From Plasmodiophora brassicae (taxonomy: Eukaryota; Endomyxa: Phytomyxea; Phytomyxea; Plasmodiophorida): a stretch of DNA of 64,000 nt. Position numbers and translations under genes: made by a program. The notes under the pieces were generated by a model. The model was not told where the DNA came from. It did no database searches and worked only from the letters and a program-made list of their open reading frames with translations. Positions 45,021-55,695 of this stretch are shown here, one piece after another. The stretch covers positions 992,001 through 1,056,000 of the forward strand of contig CP145414.1 of the NCBI GenBank assembly GCA_036867785.1, written 5' to 3'. How positions within the stretch are numbered: the first letter of the stretch is position 1; each line of letters starts with the position of its first letter.

Positions 45021-46062
45021 TCAAGACGTGGACATCGATGCACTTTTCGTGCCGTCCTCGGCGGCTGCTTCCGCCTTCAGAAGGCGGTCGCGTTTGTCCA
45101 CGAACGCTTTGAACTTGTCGCCGTGCAGCTCCTGCAAGGTCTTGCCCGCTGGGCAGCATTTACAGTTACCGCCGAGGTACCTTGGAATCTGGTCTTCGGC
45201 GATGATCTCCTTCAGCTGCGTGATGTAATCCGCGCCGAGGATCTTGATCCGGGCCGCCGTCAGCGGGTGCAGCCAGGGTTTCACCATGCCCCAGAGCATC
45301 CGAAAGACGAACGGCGCGTTGATGATGCATAGCGTCTGCAGCGATTCAGGATAGTAGAACTGGTCGATGTTGATCTGCGACTGCACGGGCCCTGAGCAAC
45401 GACGAGACAGTCAGGTCACGAACGCCATGGGGCCAGCGGGACACCGACCCGTGAACTTGGACGACATGTGCCGCCGACTGAGGCCGCCCAAGTCCATAAT
45501 AACAACGTGCTTGTAGGTTCGCAGCCCGGTATCCCGTTCGCATTGCCTCTTGATCAGCGCCAGCATCTCCATGGTCTGAATGTGGAAGTGTTGCTGCTCC
45601 TCGACGGTGAATGACTCCAGCAGCACGTTCGGATCGGCGGCACAAGTCGCCTCGACGTAGATGGGATGGCCGCGTTTCGATACGCCATGGAAGTCGTGCG
45701 GCCATAGCTCAAAGTACTTCTCTTCGCGCTCGAGCGGTGCATTCAGCACTGAGTCGGCCTGCGTTTTGCGTCGCCATTCGAGCGCTTCCCTCAGCTTCGT
45801 GACGGTCGTCTCCCACCTGGTCTTCTCCTTCTTGTACCCGCGCACGAACCGGATCATCATCTGCCGGTCGATCGGCATCTCATTAGCGAACTCGATCTCC
45901 AACCTCTTCAGCACCTGCAACCACGCGATCAGCTGCCGCGACCTGTCCAAGCCCAGCGCCGCCAACATCAGCGTCCTCGGGCAGGAGCGGGGCGCTCTCG
46001 GGCGGCTGATTATCAGCAACCTTGCCCTGCTGCGACAGCGACAGCGACGCTGGCGACGACAT
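45021..46062 (-). CDS. Sec14-like (CRAL-TRIO) lipid-binding protein
   Basis: Three exons on the minus strand. Exon 1 starts MSSPASLSLSQQGKV; an intron of about 52 nt (gttggc...ttgcag) leads to VLKRLEIEFANEMPID, the CRAL-TRIO N-terminal helices (LREALEWRRKTQAD) and the lipid-binding domain (RGHPIYVEATCAADP, YKHVVIMDLGGLSRRHMSSKF). A second intron near 45370-45435 precedes YYPESLQTLCIINAPFVFR, the most typical Sec14 segment, and the end IPRYLGGNCKC. The family moves phosphatidylinositol and other lipids between membranes. About 325 aa, normal for a single-domain Sec14 protein. Confidence 0.85.
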
Positions 46063-46344
46063 TGAGCGTTGCCAGACGGCCGGCGCGGACTTCACGCGGG
46101 TGCGTCGCACGACTCCGCTGACGCTACGTACAAGTGCAACCAGGTCCATTCTCCAGCACAGTTGGCACCCCCCTTCCTGAACCTCGCACGCACCCGCAGC
46201 TGCACGCACGCACCAGTGGTCGCACCCAGCAGTGCGTGCCACTCGCTGCGGCCTGCAAGCGTCTGTCACGCGTGCCCGACCCAGTGCCGCCGAACAGTTT
46301 TATTGTCTGCGATCGTCGCGACTGATTCACGCATGGTCGGTCGT

Positions 46345-46731
46345 CTAGGGCGACGACGTCGTGGACGGTTTCGGCGTGTGGATGATGATGTAGGACCGCT
46401 GGCCATGGCGGGTCGTCGTCATCTGGCTTCGGAGGTCGTCGATGTCGTCGCCATATATGACGGCCCCCGACGGGTGCAATGCGGCCCATTTGCCTTCGGC
46501 CAGGCCGCCCTTGTCCATCAGGACCTTCTCGCAGACCGCCTTGGCGTTGAACATCAGGCCGATCTCGTTGGCAACCTCCTTGGTCTTAAGGCTCGCGTGT
46601 TTCGGAGCGACAACACGCTTACCACCTCCCGCCGTTGACGCCGGCGACGAACGCAACTTCTTCGTGCGCGCCTTGCCCGACGACGGCTCCGGAGCGTCTG
46701 CGACCGGCGCTGATCTCTTCCGGGGCGCCAT
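46345..46731 (-). CDS. Small basic, probably nuclear protein
   Basis: Intronless, 128 aa starting MAPRKRSAPVADAPEPSSGK with a Lys/Arg-rich N-terminal half (KARTKKLRSS). The C-terminal half contains a possible small folded domain (ANEIGLMFNAKAVCEKVLMD, GAVIYGDDIDDLRSQM). No family recognised. A longer frame upstream exists but contains no M-linked protein-like sequence. Confidence 0.45.
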   Translation of the reverse strand: MAPRKRSAPVADAPEPSSGKARTKKLRSSPASTAGGGKRVVAPKHASLKTKEVANEIGLMFNAKAVCEKVLMDKGGLAEGKWAALHPSGAVIYGDDIDDLRSQMTTTRHGQRSYIIIHTPKPSTTSSP

Positions 46732-47130
46732 TCCAGTCCTCGTCCCTCGTGGCGACCAAAATCGCTGAATGCCCGGCGCCCTGGCCTCGGGGCTCGGAGA
46801 TCGGACGCGATCTTCGGACGCCCTATGCATGCAGGCGCATGTGGAACATCCACGCGATAGCTCCATCGATAACACATATACACTGCATTGCGGCCTGGCG
46901 TTGCACTCGTACCCACTGATCGCATCCGCGTCGCCGTCACTGTCGTGCGCGGGCAATGCACGACGCAACGAAGGTTCATCGCCGTGCGCAGTAAATGCAG
47001 TTTGCTCGGTCGGCCCTGCGAGTTTCGGCTCCCGACGTGTTGCACGCCCCAGGATCGCACACGGCGCCGGCGTTCCTGGCGCCACATACATAGGTGCATC
47101 GACTGTATTACAGATCGTGTATCTACGATG
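46732..47130. other. Intergenic, no gene seen
   Basis: About 400 bp between the small basic protein start and the ATPase stop. Only overlapping short frames. Confidence 0.35.
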
Positions 47131-50100
47131 CTACCATTGCAGGCACGCCGTCAGGCAGGTGTCCGGGCACCGACGAATGATGGCCTTTCGAGTCTCGTTC
47201 CAGACCCAGAGGGTTAGCCCGGCGACGACGCCGGGGACGAAGACGGCGATCGGATCCGGCGCGGGGACGCGCATCCCAAGGACCGCGTCCCTGATCCCGT
47301 CGACGTAGACGATGGCGGCCATGATGGACAGGGCCAGCACGCCGCCGGCTGCCAGCACACGGTTCGACAGGTAGGATCGGGGTGACGCGACCACCGACGC
47401 CCTGCGCGTCCGGCACATCCATAGGTGCAGGAACTGGCCGACGACGATCGTCGCGAAGAAGGCGATCTGCGCGTGGCCGACCACCTCCATCTGGCGTGCC
47501 CCGTCGAGAACGCGACCATCGGCCGCCGCGTACGGTGCCGCGTTGGGCTGGAACCATTGCTGGCGGAACACGTCGGGGACGGCGACGCCCGCCTGCACGA
47601 AGACGAACAGGTAGGCGAGCACAGCGGCTGCTGCATGAACGAGGCCGGCCTGTAGGTAGGAATACGCGAGCAGCGCCCACGAGACCAGGCGGCCGCCAGC
47701 GGGACGCGGCGGGCGCGTCATGATGTCGGGTTCGGCGGGTTCAAACGCCAGCGATAGCGCGGACGGCGCCTCGGTGACCAGGTCTAGAATCAGGAGCAGC
47801 AGGGGCGACATGCCCATCGGGGCGCCGAGGCCGACGCCCAGCAGGATCGACGTCAGCTGCGGCACCATCGACGACAGCGTGTACGCGATCGTCTTCACCA
47901 GGTTGTCGAATATGATCCGCCCCTGTTCAATGCCTGCCGACACGCGCATCAGCAATTGGGTGTGCCCAGGCCATGGCGCGTCCCGGCGGTACCGTTCACG
48001 AGCGTCTCGAACTCGTCGTCGAGCAGAATGATGTCGGCAGCGTCCTTGGCGACAGCGCTGCCGCCAACGCCCATCGAAACGCCAACATCGGCCAGCTTCA
48101 GCGCCGGCGAATCGTTAACGCCATCACCTGACGAACGTGTCGTTAGGCCAGGGCAACGTTGAGTCCGGAACAGGAAGCCGAACCTGTGACGGCGACGACC
48201 TCGCCGCGTTCCTGAAGGCGCCGGACGATCTCACGCTTGTCGTGCGGCGACGTACGCGCGAAGACAATCTCGTCGGCGCTGAGGACGCGGTCCCAGTCGT
48301 CGTCGTTGAAGGCGCCGAGTTCGGCACCGACGACGACGACGCGTTCGCCGTTGGCGATCTTGGGGACCGGCGGCGCGTTCGCGTCCGCGATCGTGATCGA
48401 CACGCGCCGCTCGTCGTGGAAGATGTTGCACTGCTTGGCGATTGCCTGGCCGGTCTCTGGATGATCACCCGTGATCATCATCACCTGGGCACGCATCGTC
48501 ACCAACGCGGATCGCCATCGCGCCTACCAGGTGGGAACGTACCTTGATGCCTGCCTGACGGCACCGGGCGATGGCGCCGGGGACCGACGGTTTCGGGGGG
48601 TCCTCCAGCGCGATGCACCCGATCATCGTCAAATCGGCGACCAGGGCGCCCTTGTCGAACTCGGCCTGGTAGTCGACGCTGCTGTCGTCAGCGGCGAGCT
48701 CGCGCATCGCCAGAGCCAGGACGCGACGCGCGTTCTTCATGCAGCGGATCTTGGAGCGGTTCAACGCCGACCTCGCCGACGACGACTCGATCGGGACGCG
48801 ATCGCCCGCTCCCGTCGTGATCGTCGTGCACAGTGCGGCGACTCGTTCCGGAGCGCCTTTGACAAGCAGCAGACGACGGGGACCTTCGGCAACCTGCACG
48901 AATGCAACTGTGAGTGGCCATTCGGCAAGCAGATCGGCGCCGGCACATACGACGCAAGCCATCCATTTGCGCTGGCTGGAGAAGGGCACCTCGAACAGGG
49001 TCGGGCAGGCGGCTCGCGTCGCCTCGACGCCGACCTTCGCGAACCGGTCGGCGAACTCGTAGATGGCGACGTCGCTGGCGTTGCCGCGCAGGTCGCCGTC
49101 GTCGGTCCTCTGCGCCATGTTGCAGAGGGCGGCGACCCGCAGCACGTCCTGCATGGCGGCGCCAGCCGTCTCCATGCCGTCCTGCACAGCGACGCGCTGG
49201 TCGTCGATCAGGACCATGCAGGTCGTCATACGGTTCTGCGTCAAGGTGCCCGTCTTGTCGGATGCGATGACGGTGACGCCGCCCAGCGTCTCGATCGCCG
49301 ACAGGCGCCGCACGAAGACGTTTACACCCGCCAAGCGACGCGCCGCGATCGTCAGCGATGTGGCAACCGCTGACGGGAGGCCTTGCGGGACGTTGGCCAC
49401 CATGATGATGACGAACGTGTCGACGAAGGCGTCGACGATGGGGTGCTTCCGGACGCACGCGACGACGAACAACGGGATGGCGGTGACAAACGCCAGGACG
49501 CCGATGAAGGTCACGAACTGGCTCATGTCGGATTCCAGACGGGTCCGCTCCCGTTCGGTGCTGTCCACCAACGCGGCGATCGTCCCGATCTTGGTGCGGT
49601 CCCCGGTGCGAATCACGACGCCCAGGCCGCGCCCGCCGACGACCAGCGTCCCGCTGAAGACGACGTTGCCCGCGTGGATCACATCGGTCACGTCGTGGCC
49701 GACCTGCGACGCATGGCACCGGACGGCAACGGTCTCGCCCGTCAGCGACGCGTTGTTCACCTCGAGGGCGGTCACGTCCAGCAGGCGAAGGTCGGCCGGG
49801 ATCTGATCGCCCGTCTCAATTTGGACAATGTCTCCAACGACGAGGTCGGCGGCGTCCACCTGCCGCATGCACCCGTTGTCACCTGCGATACGTTCGTCAA
49901 TAGAAGCAGCAGCAGAGAGGATCGCCGCCTACGGATCGCCATGGCGGTGTTGGCCATGAGGGATTCGAACCCGGACATGGCGCTGGCGGCTTTGCCTTCC
50001 TGGAACAGGGTCATCGCTGTGGTCAGGACGACGACAACGAGGAGCGTTAGCGATAGGGTGAGGTGGGTGCCGTCCATTGGTTGAACGGCATAGGCCAGTA

Positions 50101-50395
50101 GGCAAAGAGCGCCAGCGACGATCAGCATCAGCATGAAGCGGTCGACGATCAAGGCGCGCACGACGCGTGTGATGAAAGATACGGGAGGCGCCGGCGTCAT
50201 GCAATTCGGGCCGTCCTGCAGCAGACGCGCCTGGGCGGCATCGGTCGACACACCGGGGCTGTTGCCCACGTCGCCGGCATCGATCGACGGATGCAGGTCG
50301 GCGAGCTCAGCGATCGACAGGAGATGCTCTGTGTACGGTGGCGCGGTCGCCACTGTACAGGACGCCACCCGCCGCTTCGCCATGCCCCGGTACAC
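47131..50395 (-). CDS. P-type cation ATPase, P2C (Na/K-like) type
   Basis: About 1,000 aa in several exons. Motifs in order: [22 protein letters not shown] (TGE loop), [18 protein letters not shown] (M4), [15 protein letters not shown] with the phosphorylated Asp, [14 protein letters not shown] and [10 protein letters not shown] (nucleotide domain), [36 protein letters not shown] near the 48.1 kb junction, and then M5-M10. The order and spacing fit a P2C alpha subunit. In M4 the ion-site Glu of VPEGL is Gln (VPQGL), as I recall in a fungal/protist subgroup, so ion specificity cannot be read from animal pumps. Located in a membrane, probably the plasma membrane. No beta subunit is visible nearby. 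The introns at about 48.15, 48.5 and 49.87 kb were not mapped base by base. Confidence 0.88.
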
Positions 50396-50564
50396 TCTGT
50401 ATACGACCGCTCGACAATATAATCCACGAGAGCACGCCTTCTGGTAGTGACGGCCGGCCCGCCGGTTGCCAACCGACAGATGAATACGTTGTTGATTAAT
50501 CCAGAGCTGGCGCGCGGAAGGCGATATACATTGACCAGGCGGTTGGTGCCCCAGTAACGTGCGT

Positions 50565-51696
50565 TTACTGTCGTCCTAAAGGTTTGCGAGCGAACGTCAG
50601 GTACCCGGTATGGCCTCGCGTCGAAGGGAATGGTTTGGAGACGATGACAGACGTGTCGGTGCGTTGGCGTTTGCGACCGACGTGGGGTGTTGCGGGGGAC
50701 GGTTCCGCCCCATCACCAGCGCTAGCAAAGCCGGCGACTGGGAAGTCGACCAGGACCGTGTCGAAGGTCCGCCTGAGGCACTCGATGGTGACGATTTCAA
50801 CGTAGGAGCGTTCGCGGAGTGTGGCACACGTCCTCTGGACCTGTTCGATGCATGGCGAGAAGCAGCAGATCTTGCCGTACGGGACCAGAACGGCGTCCGC
50901 ATGCACGATGGCATCCCAGGGACAGGGCAGGTCCAGGAACACAGCATCCGCTGCGATCTCGGTACTGTCGATCCTGAACCCGTCCTGGACGACGTTCCGA
51001 TGCGTGCATGTAACGAGGTGGTCCAGGCCCATCGTCTTCAGGTCGCGGACCGCTTCCTCGAACCGTTCCGCATTGAATTCGTATGTGAACAGGCGACCAG
51101 TCGGGGCGATGGCCCTTGCCAACGATGTTGACAGGGAGCAGGACCCGGTTCCAGATTCGACGACGACGGCACCGGACCGAATTTCAAGGTGCAACAGGAT
51201 CATGGCGATGTCGGCCTCGTACAGAATCTGGGTCCGGTGTTTCAGGCTGAGCGTCCAGAGATCCGGCGACGGTTGCAAAATGACAACCCATCCAGCTGTG
51301 GCTTTCGACCGCCTTTGAGAACGAGATCCATCTCCCGATCCTTTGCGCGCTATCACCATACTGCCGTACTCGACTCCAATAATGTCATCATGGCTATGTT
51401 CAACAGTCAGCGAGCGAGCGAAGGGCCGACGGAGAGTCTATCATGGCTTACTGGAAATGACCTCTGCGGTTGGACGTGATTGTTCCTGGCTTCATGGTGA
51501 CGTACGACATGGACGAGAAGTTCTCGAAGACGATGACGAGGTCGCCGGCGGCGACTTTTCGCTTTCGAACAATCGTCCGCCCTGATCGGAACCGCTGCAC
51601 GTCTTCGGATGACGATGGCACAACACCACACAGCGAACTGTACGCGAGTGCTGGAACGGGTGCCCCATTGCTGCCCTGGACAGCCGGGTCCTGCAT
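50565..51696 (-). CDS. TRM61: tRNA (adenine-58-N1) methyltransferase catalytic subunit
   Basis: Two exons. The first contains the N-terminal beta domain (GDLVIVFENFSSMSYVTM, GTITSNRRGHF), the second HDDIIGVEYGSMVIARKGSG, then LWTLSLKHRTQILYEADIAM, the SAM-binding motif VVVESGTGSCSLSTSLARA, YEFNAERFEEA and FLDLPCPWDAI. The order and the LWTLSL-HRTQILY signature are diagnostic for Trm61/TrmI. It methylates A58 in the T-loop of tRNAs with a non-catalytic Trm6 partner in the nucleus. The intron begins gtaagc after GGH-F and ends catag near 51375. The start at 51696 is the first ATG in frame. Confidence 0.9.
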
Positions 51697-51878
51697 TCCA
51701 CTCGCCGTGGAGCCGCTGAACAGGCGACGGACTCCGCCGCGGAGTCCGTCAGCTGCACGGCAGGTGCACCTGTGAACGGCCTTGCTTAGGTTGTTCAAAG
51801 AGCAAGCGTTCTACTTCACTACAATTACTCTCCGATTTGATACATTGCATGCCTGGTGACCTTATACTCTTTATAAGG

Positions 51879-53074
51879 TCATTGTTGGCAGGTGCAGTAA
51901 TCCGCGGGGCAGAAGGGCGGGTTGTGGTTGCAATTATCCAGGCACCACTGGTCGAATCGCGAGTCCGTTCCGCGACAGGTCGTCGGCGTTCCCGCTCCAC
52001 AGAACTGTTTGTCGCGGTTCGCCAGGAACGCCGCCCGTTTCGTCGAGTCTGCCGATGCCGTCACACGCACGTGGTAGGTGACCCCAGAGCCTATATCCTG
52101 GTCGGCTGGCGCCATTTTACAATGGTCGACCAAGATCGCGTTCAAATCCCCGCTCAACGTCGTATTCGTGACGTGCTGGAACAACTCCATATTCGAACGA
52201 GCAGCCGCTTCGGCGCCAGGCCCTAGCGATTTGTCGTAGATGCAATTTTCGACGTGGCGCGCGAAGACAACGTCCGTCTTCAGCTGACTCTCCGTTCCGC
52301 CGCACATGCACGCCTTGATTACAGAGCGCATCACCGCTTCGCTCTCGAACACGGGATTCACTGGCACGATCGACTGATCACACGGTTTGAACGGCTCCTG
52401 AGGCGGTGCCGTAGTCGTCGAATTACCCGGGGCACAACCTGGAACAATGGCAGGCATACTTCCGTACTTGCGTGCAAATCCAGGGATGTCGCTCGGGACT
52501 GTCTCCGTACCGGAGCAGGTGCCGCACATACCGTCGCAGGAAGTGACATCGGGGGCGTCGATCGTGAACCAGTACAGTCCTGCCGTGATCGTGATATCGC
52601 CCGATGGACTTGGAACAACCACCGTGATACGATTAGCAACATACGACCCTTTCAGGCCTTTCTTGTCAAGGGCGGTTCCGATCTGCGGAAGCGGAATAGT
52701 CTCCCCATCGACTTTGATGTTCTGCTGGTCGTCTTCCGGCGGAGACTGGATTACGACTGGGCACGCTGATGATGAGTCTGGCTGGATCTTCATCGTGCAG
52801 TACTCGACGACGGATAGGCCGACGTTGACAGACTTGAGCCGACACTGCACCTCGACAGAATCGGTCTTGAACAGCTGGTACATGCCCGACCCCTGCCAGT
52901 CGTAAAATCCGGCTCGGTCGCACATCAGCTGTACTGAATCTCAGGGCGAGGACTGCGACACTTGTTCCAATAGCTTACGAAATGCGGGTCGCCGGTACAA
53001 GAGCACGAACAGGCCGCTTTCGACGGAGCGGCAAGCGACGCAAACAAGGCGATGACAATCACAGCGAAATGCAT
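51879..53074 (-). CDS. Secreted vWD-domain, Cys-rich protein
   Basis: Two exons with an intron at 52929-52978 (50 nt, gtaagc...acag). Exon 1 supplies a signal peptide (MHFAVIVIALFASLAAPSKA) and CSCTGDPHF, and exon 2 continues LMCDRAGFYDWQGSGMYQLF. Together they form the start of a von Willebrand type D domain (GDPHF...DFQG.G.Y.L). Further vWD features are ITVVVPSPSGDITIT and CDGMCGTCSG. After a Thr/Pro linker comes a Cys-rich half and a compact end CPADYCTCQQ with WCLDNCNHNPPFC, probably a small disulphide domain. About 380 aa. It is probably extracellular, and its role is unknown. Confidence 0.75.
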
Positions 53075-53184
53075 GTTGCGGTCACAACTTTGCAAGGTTT
53101 TCTAATTGACACGTGCGACGTACCCTCGGAACAAAGAACCACAACTGTGTCTGGAACGTGACTCACGTGTCCGGTTACGAAACG

Positions 53185-53655
53185 AGACCCACGATAAACC
53201 GGGGAACCAGCTGTGCCTTGTTCGTCGGCTCTGGGAAGCCCGCTAAGGCCTGCACGAGCCGCGCGTCGGGTTGGATCCCGTCGCCGCTGATGCGATGACC
53301 CAAGTAGGTGACTTATCGCTGCAGAAGGTACGTCTTCTTCGAATTGACGGTCAATCTGTGCTCGCGCAGGCATGCCTTGGTGATGCGGTCGAAATGCTGA
53401 TCCAGCAACTGGGAGAAGACGAGCACGTCGTCCATAGAAACGAGGCAGTCGACGAATGACATCCAGCCGAGGACCTTGGCCATGAGCCTGCAGAACGTCG
53501 CCGGGGCACACTTCAACCCGAAGCACTTGCCAGGAGGGTGTCCAGAGGGACACTCGTAAGATCCCCGAATGCATCCAGGTCAAGAGTGACACCCAAAGGC
53601 CCATTCGACGAACCCGGTGGGCTATGTGGGCTCGAACCTTCAGGAAGAGCCGGGG
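53185..53655 (-). pseudogene. Ty3/gypsy reverse transcriptase fragment
   Basis: On the minus strand the translation shows retrotransposon RT blocks: RGSYECPSG, KCAPATFCRLMAKVLGW, FVDCLVSMDDVLVFS (the [YF]-x-DD catalytic box reads SMDD), LREHRLTVNSKKTYLLQ and, after a TAA, VTYLGHRISGDGIQPDARLV and FPEPTNKAQL. The order is that of Ty3/gypsy RT, but a stop interrupts it and no protease, RNase H, integrase or LTRs are seen. It is a decayed fragment. Its 5' part is duplicated in inverted orientation (see repeat). Confidence 0.7.
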
Positions 53656-53842
53656 GGCATCGACAGTACTAGAGGGGCAGAGATATCCTGTCGAAGCTTT
53701 CAGCTCCTCCCCCGGCTCTTCCTGGAGGTTCGGGTCCATATAGTCCACCAGATTCGACGAAAAGGCCTTTGGGTGCCACTCTTGACCTGGATGCATTCGG
53801 GGATCTTACGAGTGTCCCTCTGGACACCCTCCTGGCAAGTGC
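53522..53842. repeat. Inverted repeat (fold-back) of RT-derived sequence
   Basis: Arm 53522-53655 is the reverse complement of 53710-53842 with about ten mismatches, all in the inner half. The outer 75 bases match almost perfectly. A 54-bp spacer lies between. The arm is part of the Ty3/gypsy fragment, so the second arm is an inverted copy of it. Confidence 0.8.
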
Positions 53843-53921
53843 TAAGGGCGACGTTGGCGCGTCAAAGACGGTGGCTATTCCCCGACGATTTAACGGCGCG
53901 TCGGGTAACTGGACCCACCAA

Positions 53922-54341
53922 ATGCTGGATACGTTCGTACCTCCCAACCTTGAAGTTCCTGTTGAGGATGGTGAGTACAAGAGCGTTTTCAAGGACGCTC
54001 TGTTCGATCCTGTGTTTGGCGATCAGATCGTCGTGTTCAAGATGTCGCGGGACGAACGCGATGACCGACTCTCCACGATCAGCCGTGAAGTGCAGATCGC
54101 GGCTGTGTGCCGTAAACTACAACACGAGTTCAACGCGGTCGCTCCTGATACTTACCATGTCGAGTTCTCTGACTGCTGCGCCATCGAACTGCTGCCCGAT
54201 TCGATTGAGACCACGTTGAAGAGCGAAGACGACATCCTCGTACGTCGCGTCCATTTCTATTACAACGTTATGGGCGTTCATTTCGGGGCAACTTTACCGG
54301 AACGCCCTCAACCGGATGGAAGACGGCAGGGAAGGACGTGA
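53922..54341 (+). CDS. Unrecognised open frame between two fold-back repeats
   Basis: Open frame that continues from the right arm of the first inverted repeat and runs into the second. From the ATG at 53922 it encodes 139 aa (MLDTFVPPNLEVPVEDGEYK, GDQIVVFKMSRDERDDRL, AAVCRKLQHEFNAVAPDTYH). Its composition is protein-like and quite unlike that of the shadow frames. The last 40 residues come from the second inverted repeat. It may be the 5' part of a host gene broken by rearrangement, or part of the mobile element. Confidence 0.35.
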   Translation: MLDTFVPPNLEVPVEDGEYKSVFKDALFDPVFGDQIVVFKMSRDERDDRLSTISREVQIAAVCRKLQHEFNAVAPDTYHVEFSDCCAIELLPDSIETTLKSEDDILVRRVHFYYNVMGVHFGATLPERPQPDGRRQGRT

Positions 54342-54407
54342 GGTGAACGCCCATAACGTTGTACTAGAAATGGACGCGACGTACGAGGATGTCGTCTTCG
54401 CTCTTCA
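54217..54407. repeat. Near-perfect 64-bp inverted repeat (hairpin)
   Basis: Arm 54217-54280 and arm 54344-54407 are reverse complements with a single mismatch in 64 bases, separated by 63 bp. A transcript through it could form a long hairpin. The near identity means the inversion is recent or maintained, or that it is an assembly fold-back. Confidence 0.85.
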
Positions 54408-54696
54408 TCGTGCTCTGTTCAACGAGTAAGTCGACGCGGATTTCGAGAGTGCGTTATCGCAGCTGTGGCCTCCCTGCCCGCGTCAGCTTCTTGCCGCGCC
54501 GAGATCACGTCCAGCGTCGTCTGGATACTGTCCATGTCCTTTGGTTATAACGGGTGTACCTGCGGAGGACTGTACGTCTTCGTCTATTGGCACCTTGTCA
54601 CGTACGGGGCTAGGGGCCGGTCGTCGCGTGAAGTGCGTAGCGACCAGTTGGTGTCGGGCGCACGACCACGCCCGCGAGCCGCAGCCGACCAGCACA

Positions 54697-55400
54697 ATGG
54701 ACGACGCATTCGACCTGCCGCATGCCAGCATCGCCCGGATCATTCGGAATGCGCTGCCCAAGAACTTCCAGGTGCGCGCTCTGTCGTGCCCGTGACAGGG
54801 GCGTCTCGTTGACTGCTCATCGTCGTTGTCAGGTCGGCAAGGACGCACGCGCCGCCTTCATCAAAGCCGTCAGCGTCTGGATCCTCTACATATCAGCAGC
54901 GTCAGGCTGTACGTGCGTATTGTCGGCGCGCTCGCTGACAGTTGTTGAGCAGCGCAAACGATATCGCTACGTCTCGGAAGCGAAAGACAATATCAGGAGA
55001 TGACGTTCTGGCGGCGCTGAGCGAGATCGAGTTCGAGGAATTCGTGGAGCCGATCAAGGCGATTCGGAAGGAGATTGTATGCGGGCCGAAGAAACGGGCT
55101 AAGCAGAAGCGTGAGGCCGAGGCGCTTCAAGGAGCCGCCGCAGGTACCGAGGCGCCCACTGATTCGGCCGTCGAAGAGCACCATGAGAAGACGGATGCGG
55201 ATGACGTCGAGCCGCACGACGTCGAAGAATCTGACGAGGAGGACGACGATGAGGAGCCAATGCTTCCGTACGCGACTGTGAACGTGTCCGGGCCTGGTGA
55301 TCACGACGACATGGCTGTCGATGATGAAGGTAGCCACGGCAATGAAGAAGATGAGGAGGCCTTGCCTGACAGCGACAGCCCCCCGCTTAGCAGCACATGA
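54697..55400 (+). CDS. POLE3: DNA polymerase epsilon histone-fold subunit (POLE3/Dpb4)
   Basis: Three exons with introns at 54772-54832 and 54901-54952 give 196 aa. The histone fold reads DLPHASIARIIRNALPKNFQ, VGKDARAAFIKAVSVWILYI, SAAANDIATSRKRKTISGDDV and LAALSEIEFEEFVEPI, matching POLE3/Dpb4 blocks. A long acidic C-terminal tail (EESDEEDDDEE and more) follows, as in the CHRAC17/Dpb4 family. It pairs with a second histone-fold subunit in Pol epsilon and possibly in a chromatin remodeller. No partner gene lies in the window. Confidence 0.9.
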
Positions 55401-55695
55401 ACGATTACACCCTGCACTATTCAGTCTTTGCCTTCACACTACTTGCGGGTCATCTTTGCTCTGCGGGTGCAACACCGTCTGGCCTCCTCGAGAAAACGAT
55501 GGGTACCTGCGCTTTGCTATGCAAATTGCCCTGCTGGCGCCTCGCCACAAGTTCTGGATCTGGGTACAAGCCGTCAGAGGCGTGAGGCCTGCCGAACGGG
55601 ATATGGTCCGCTAGACGCGGCCTCAGCACGATAGGAATATCTGCATCGCGGGTAGGGGGCATAGCAAATATCAGTCACGGCCACCTTCAAGAAGG

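Noticed and set aside
49955-49975. gggattcgaaccc, a perfect tRNA T-arm-like word
   Set aside because: It lies in the coding frame of the P-type ATPase (SGFESLMAN) and no acceptor stem, D-arm or anticodon arm can be placed around it.
48471-50084. Long plus-strand open frames of 200-300 codons opposite the P-type ATPase
   Set aside because: They mirror the ATPase codons on the other strand in GC-rich DNA and show no motif of their own.
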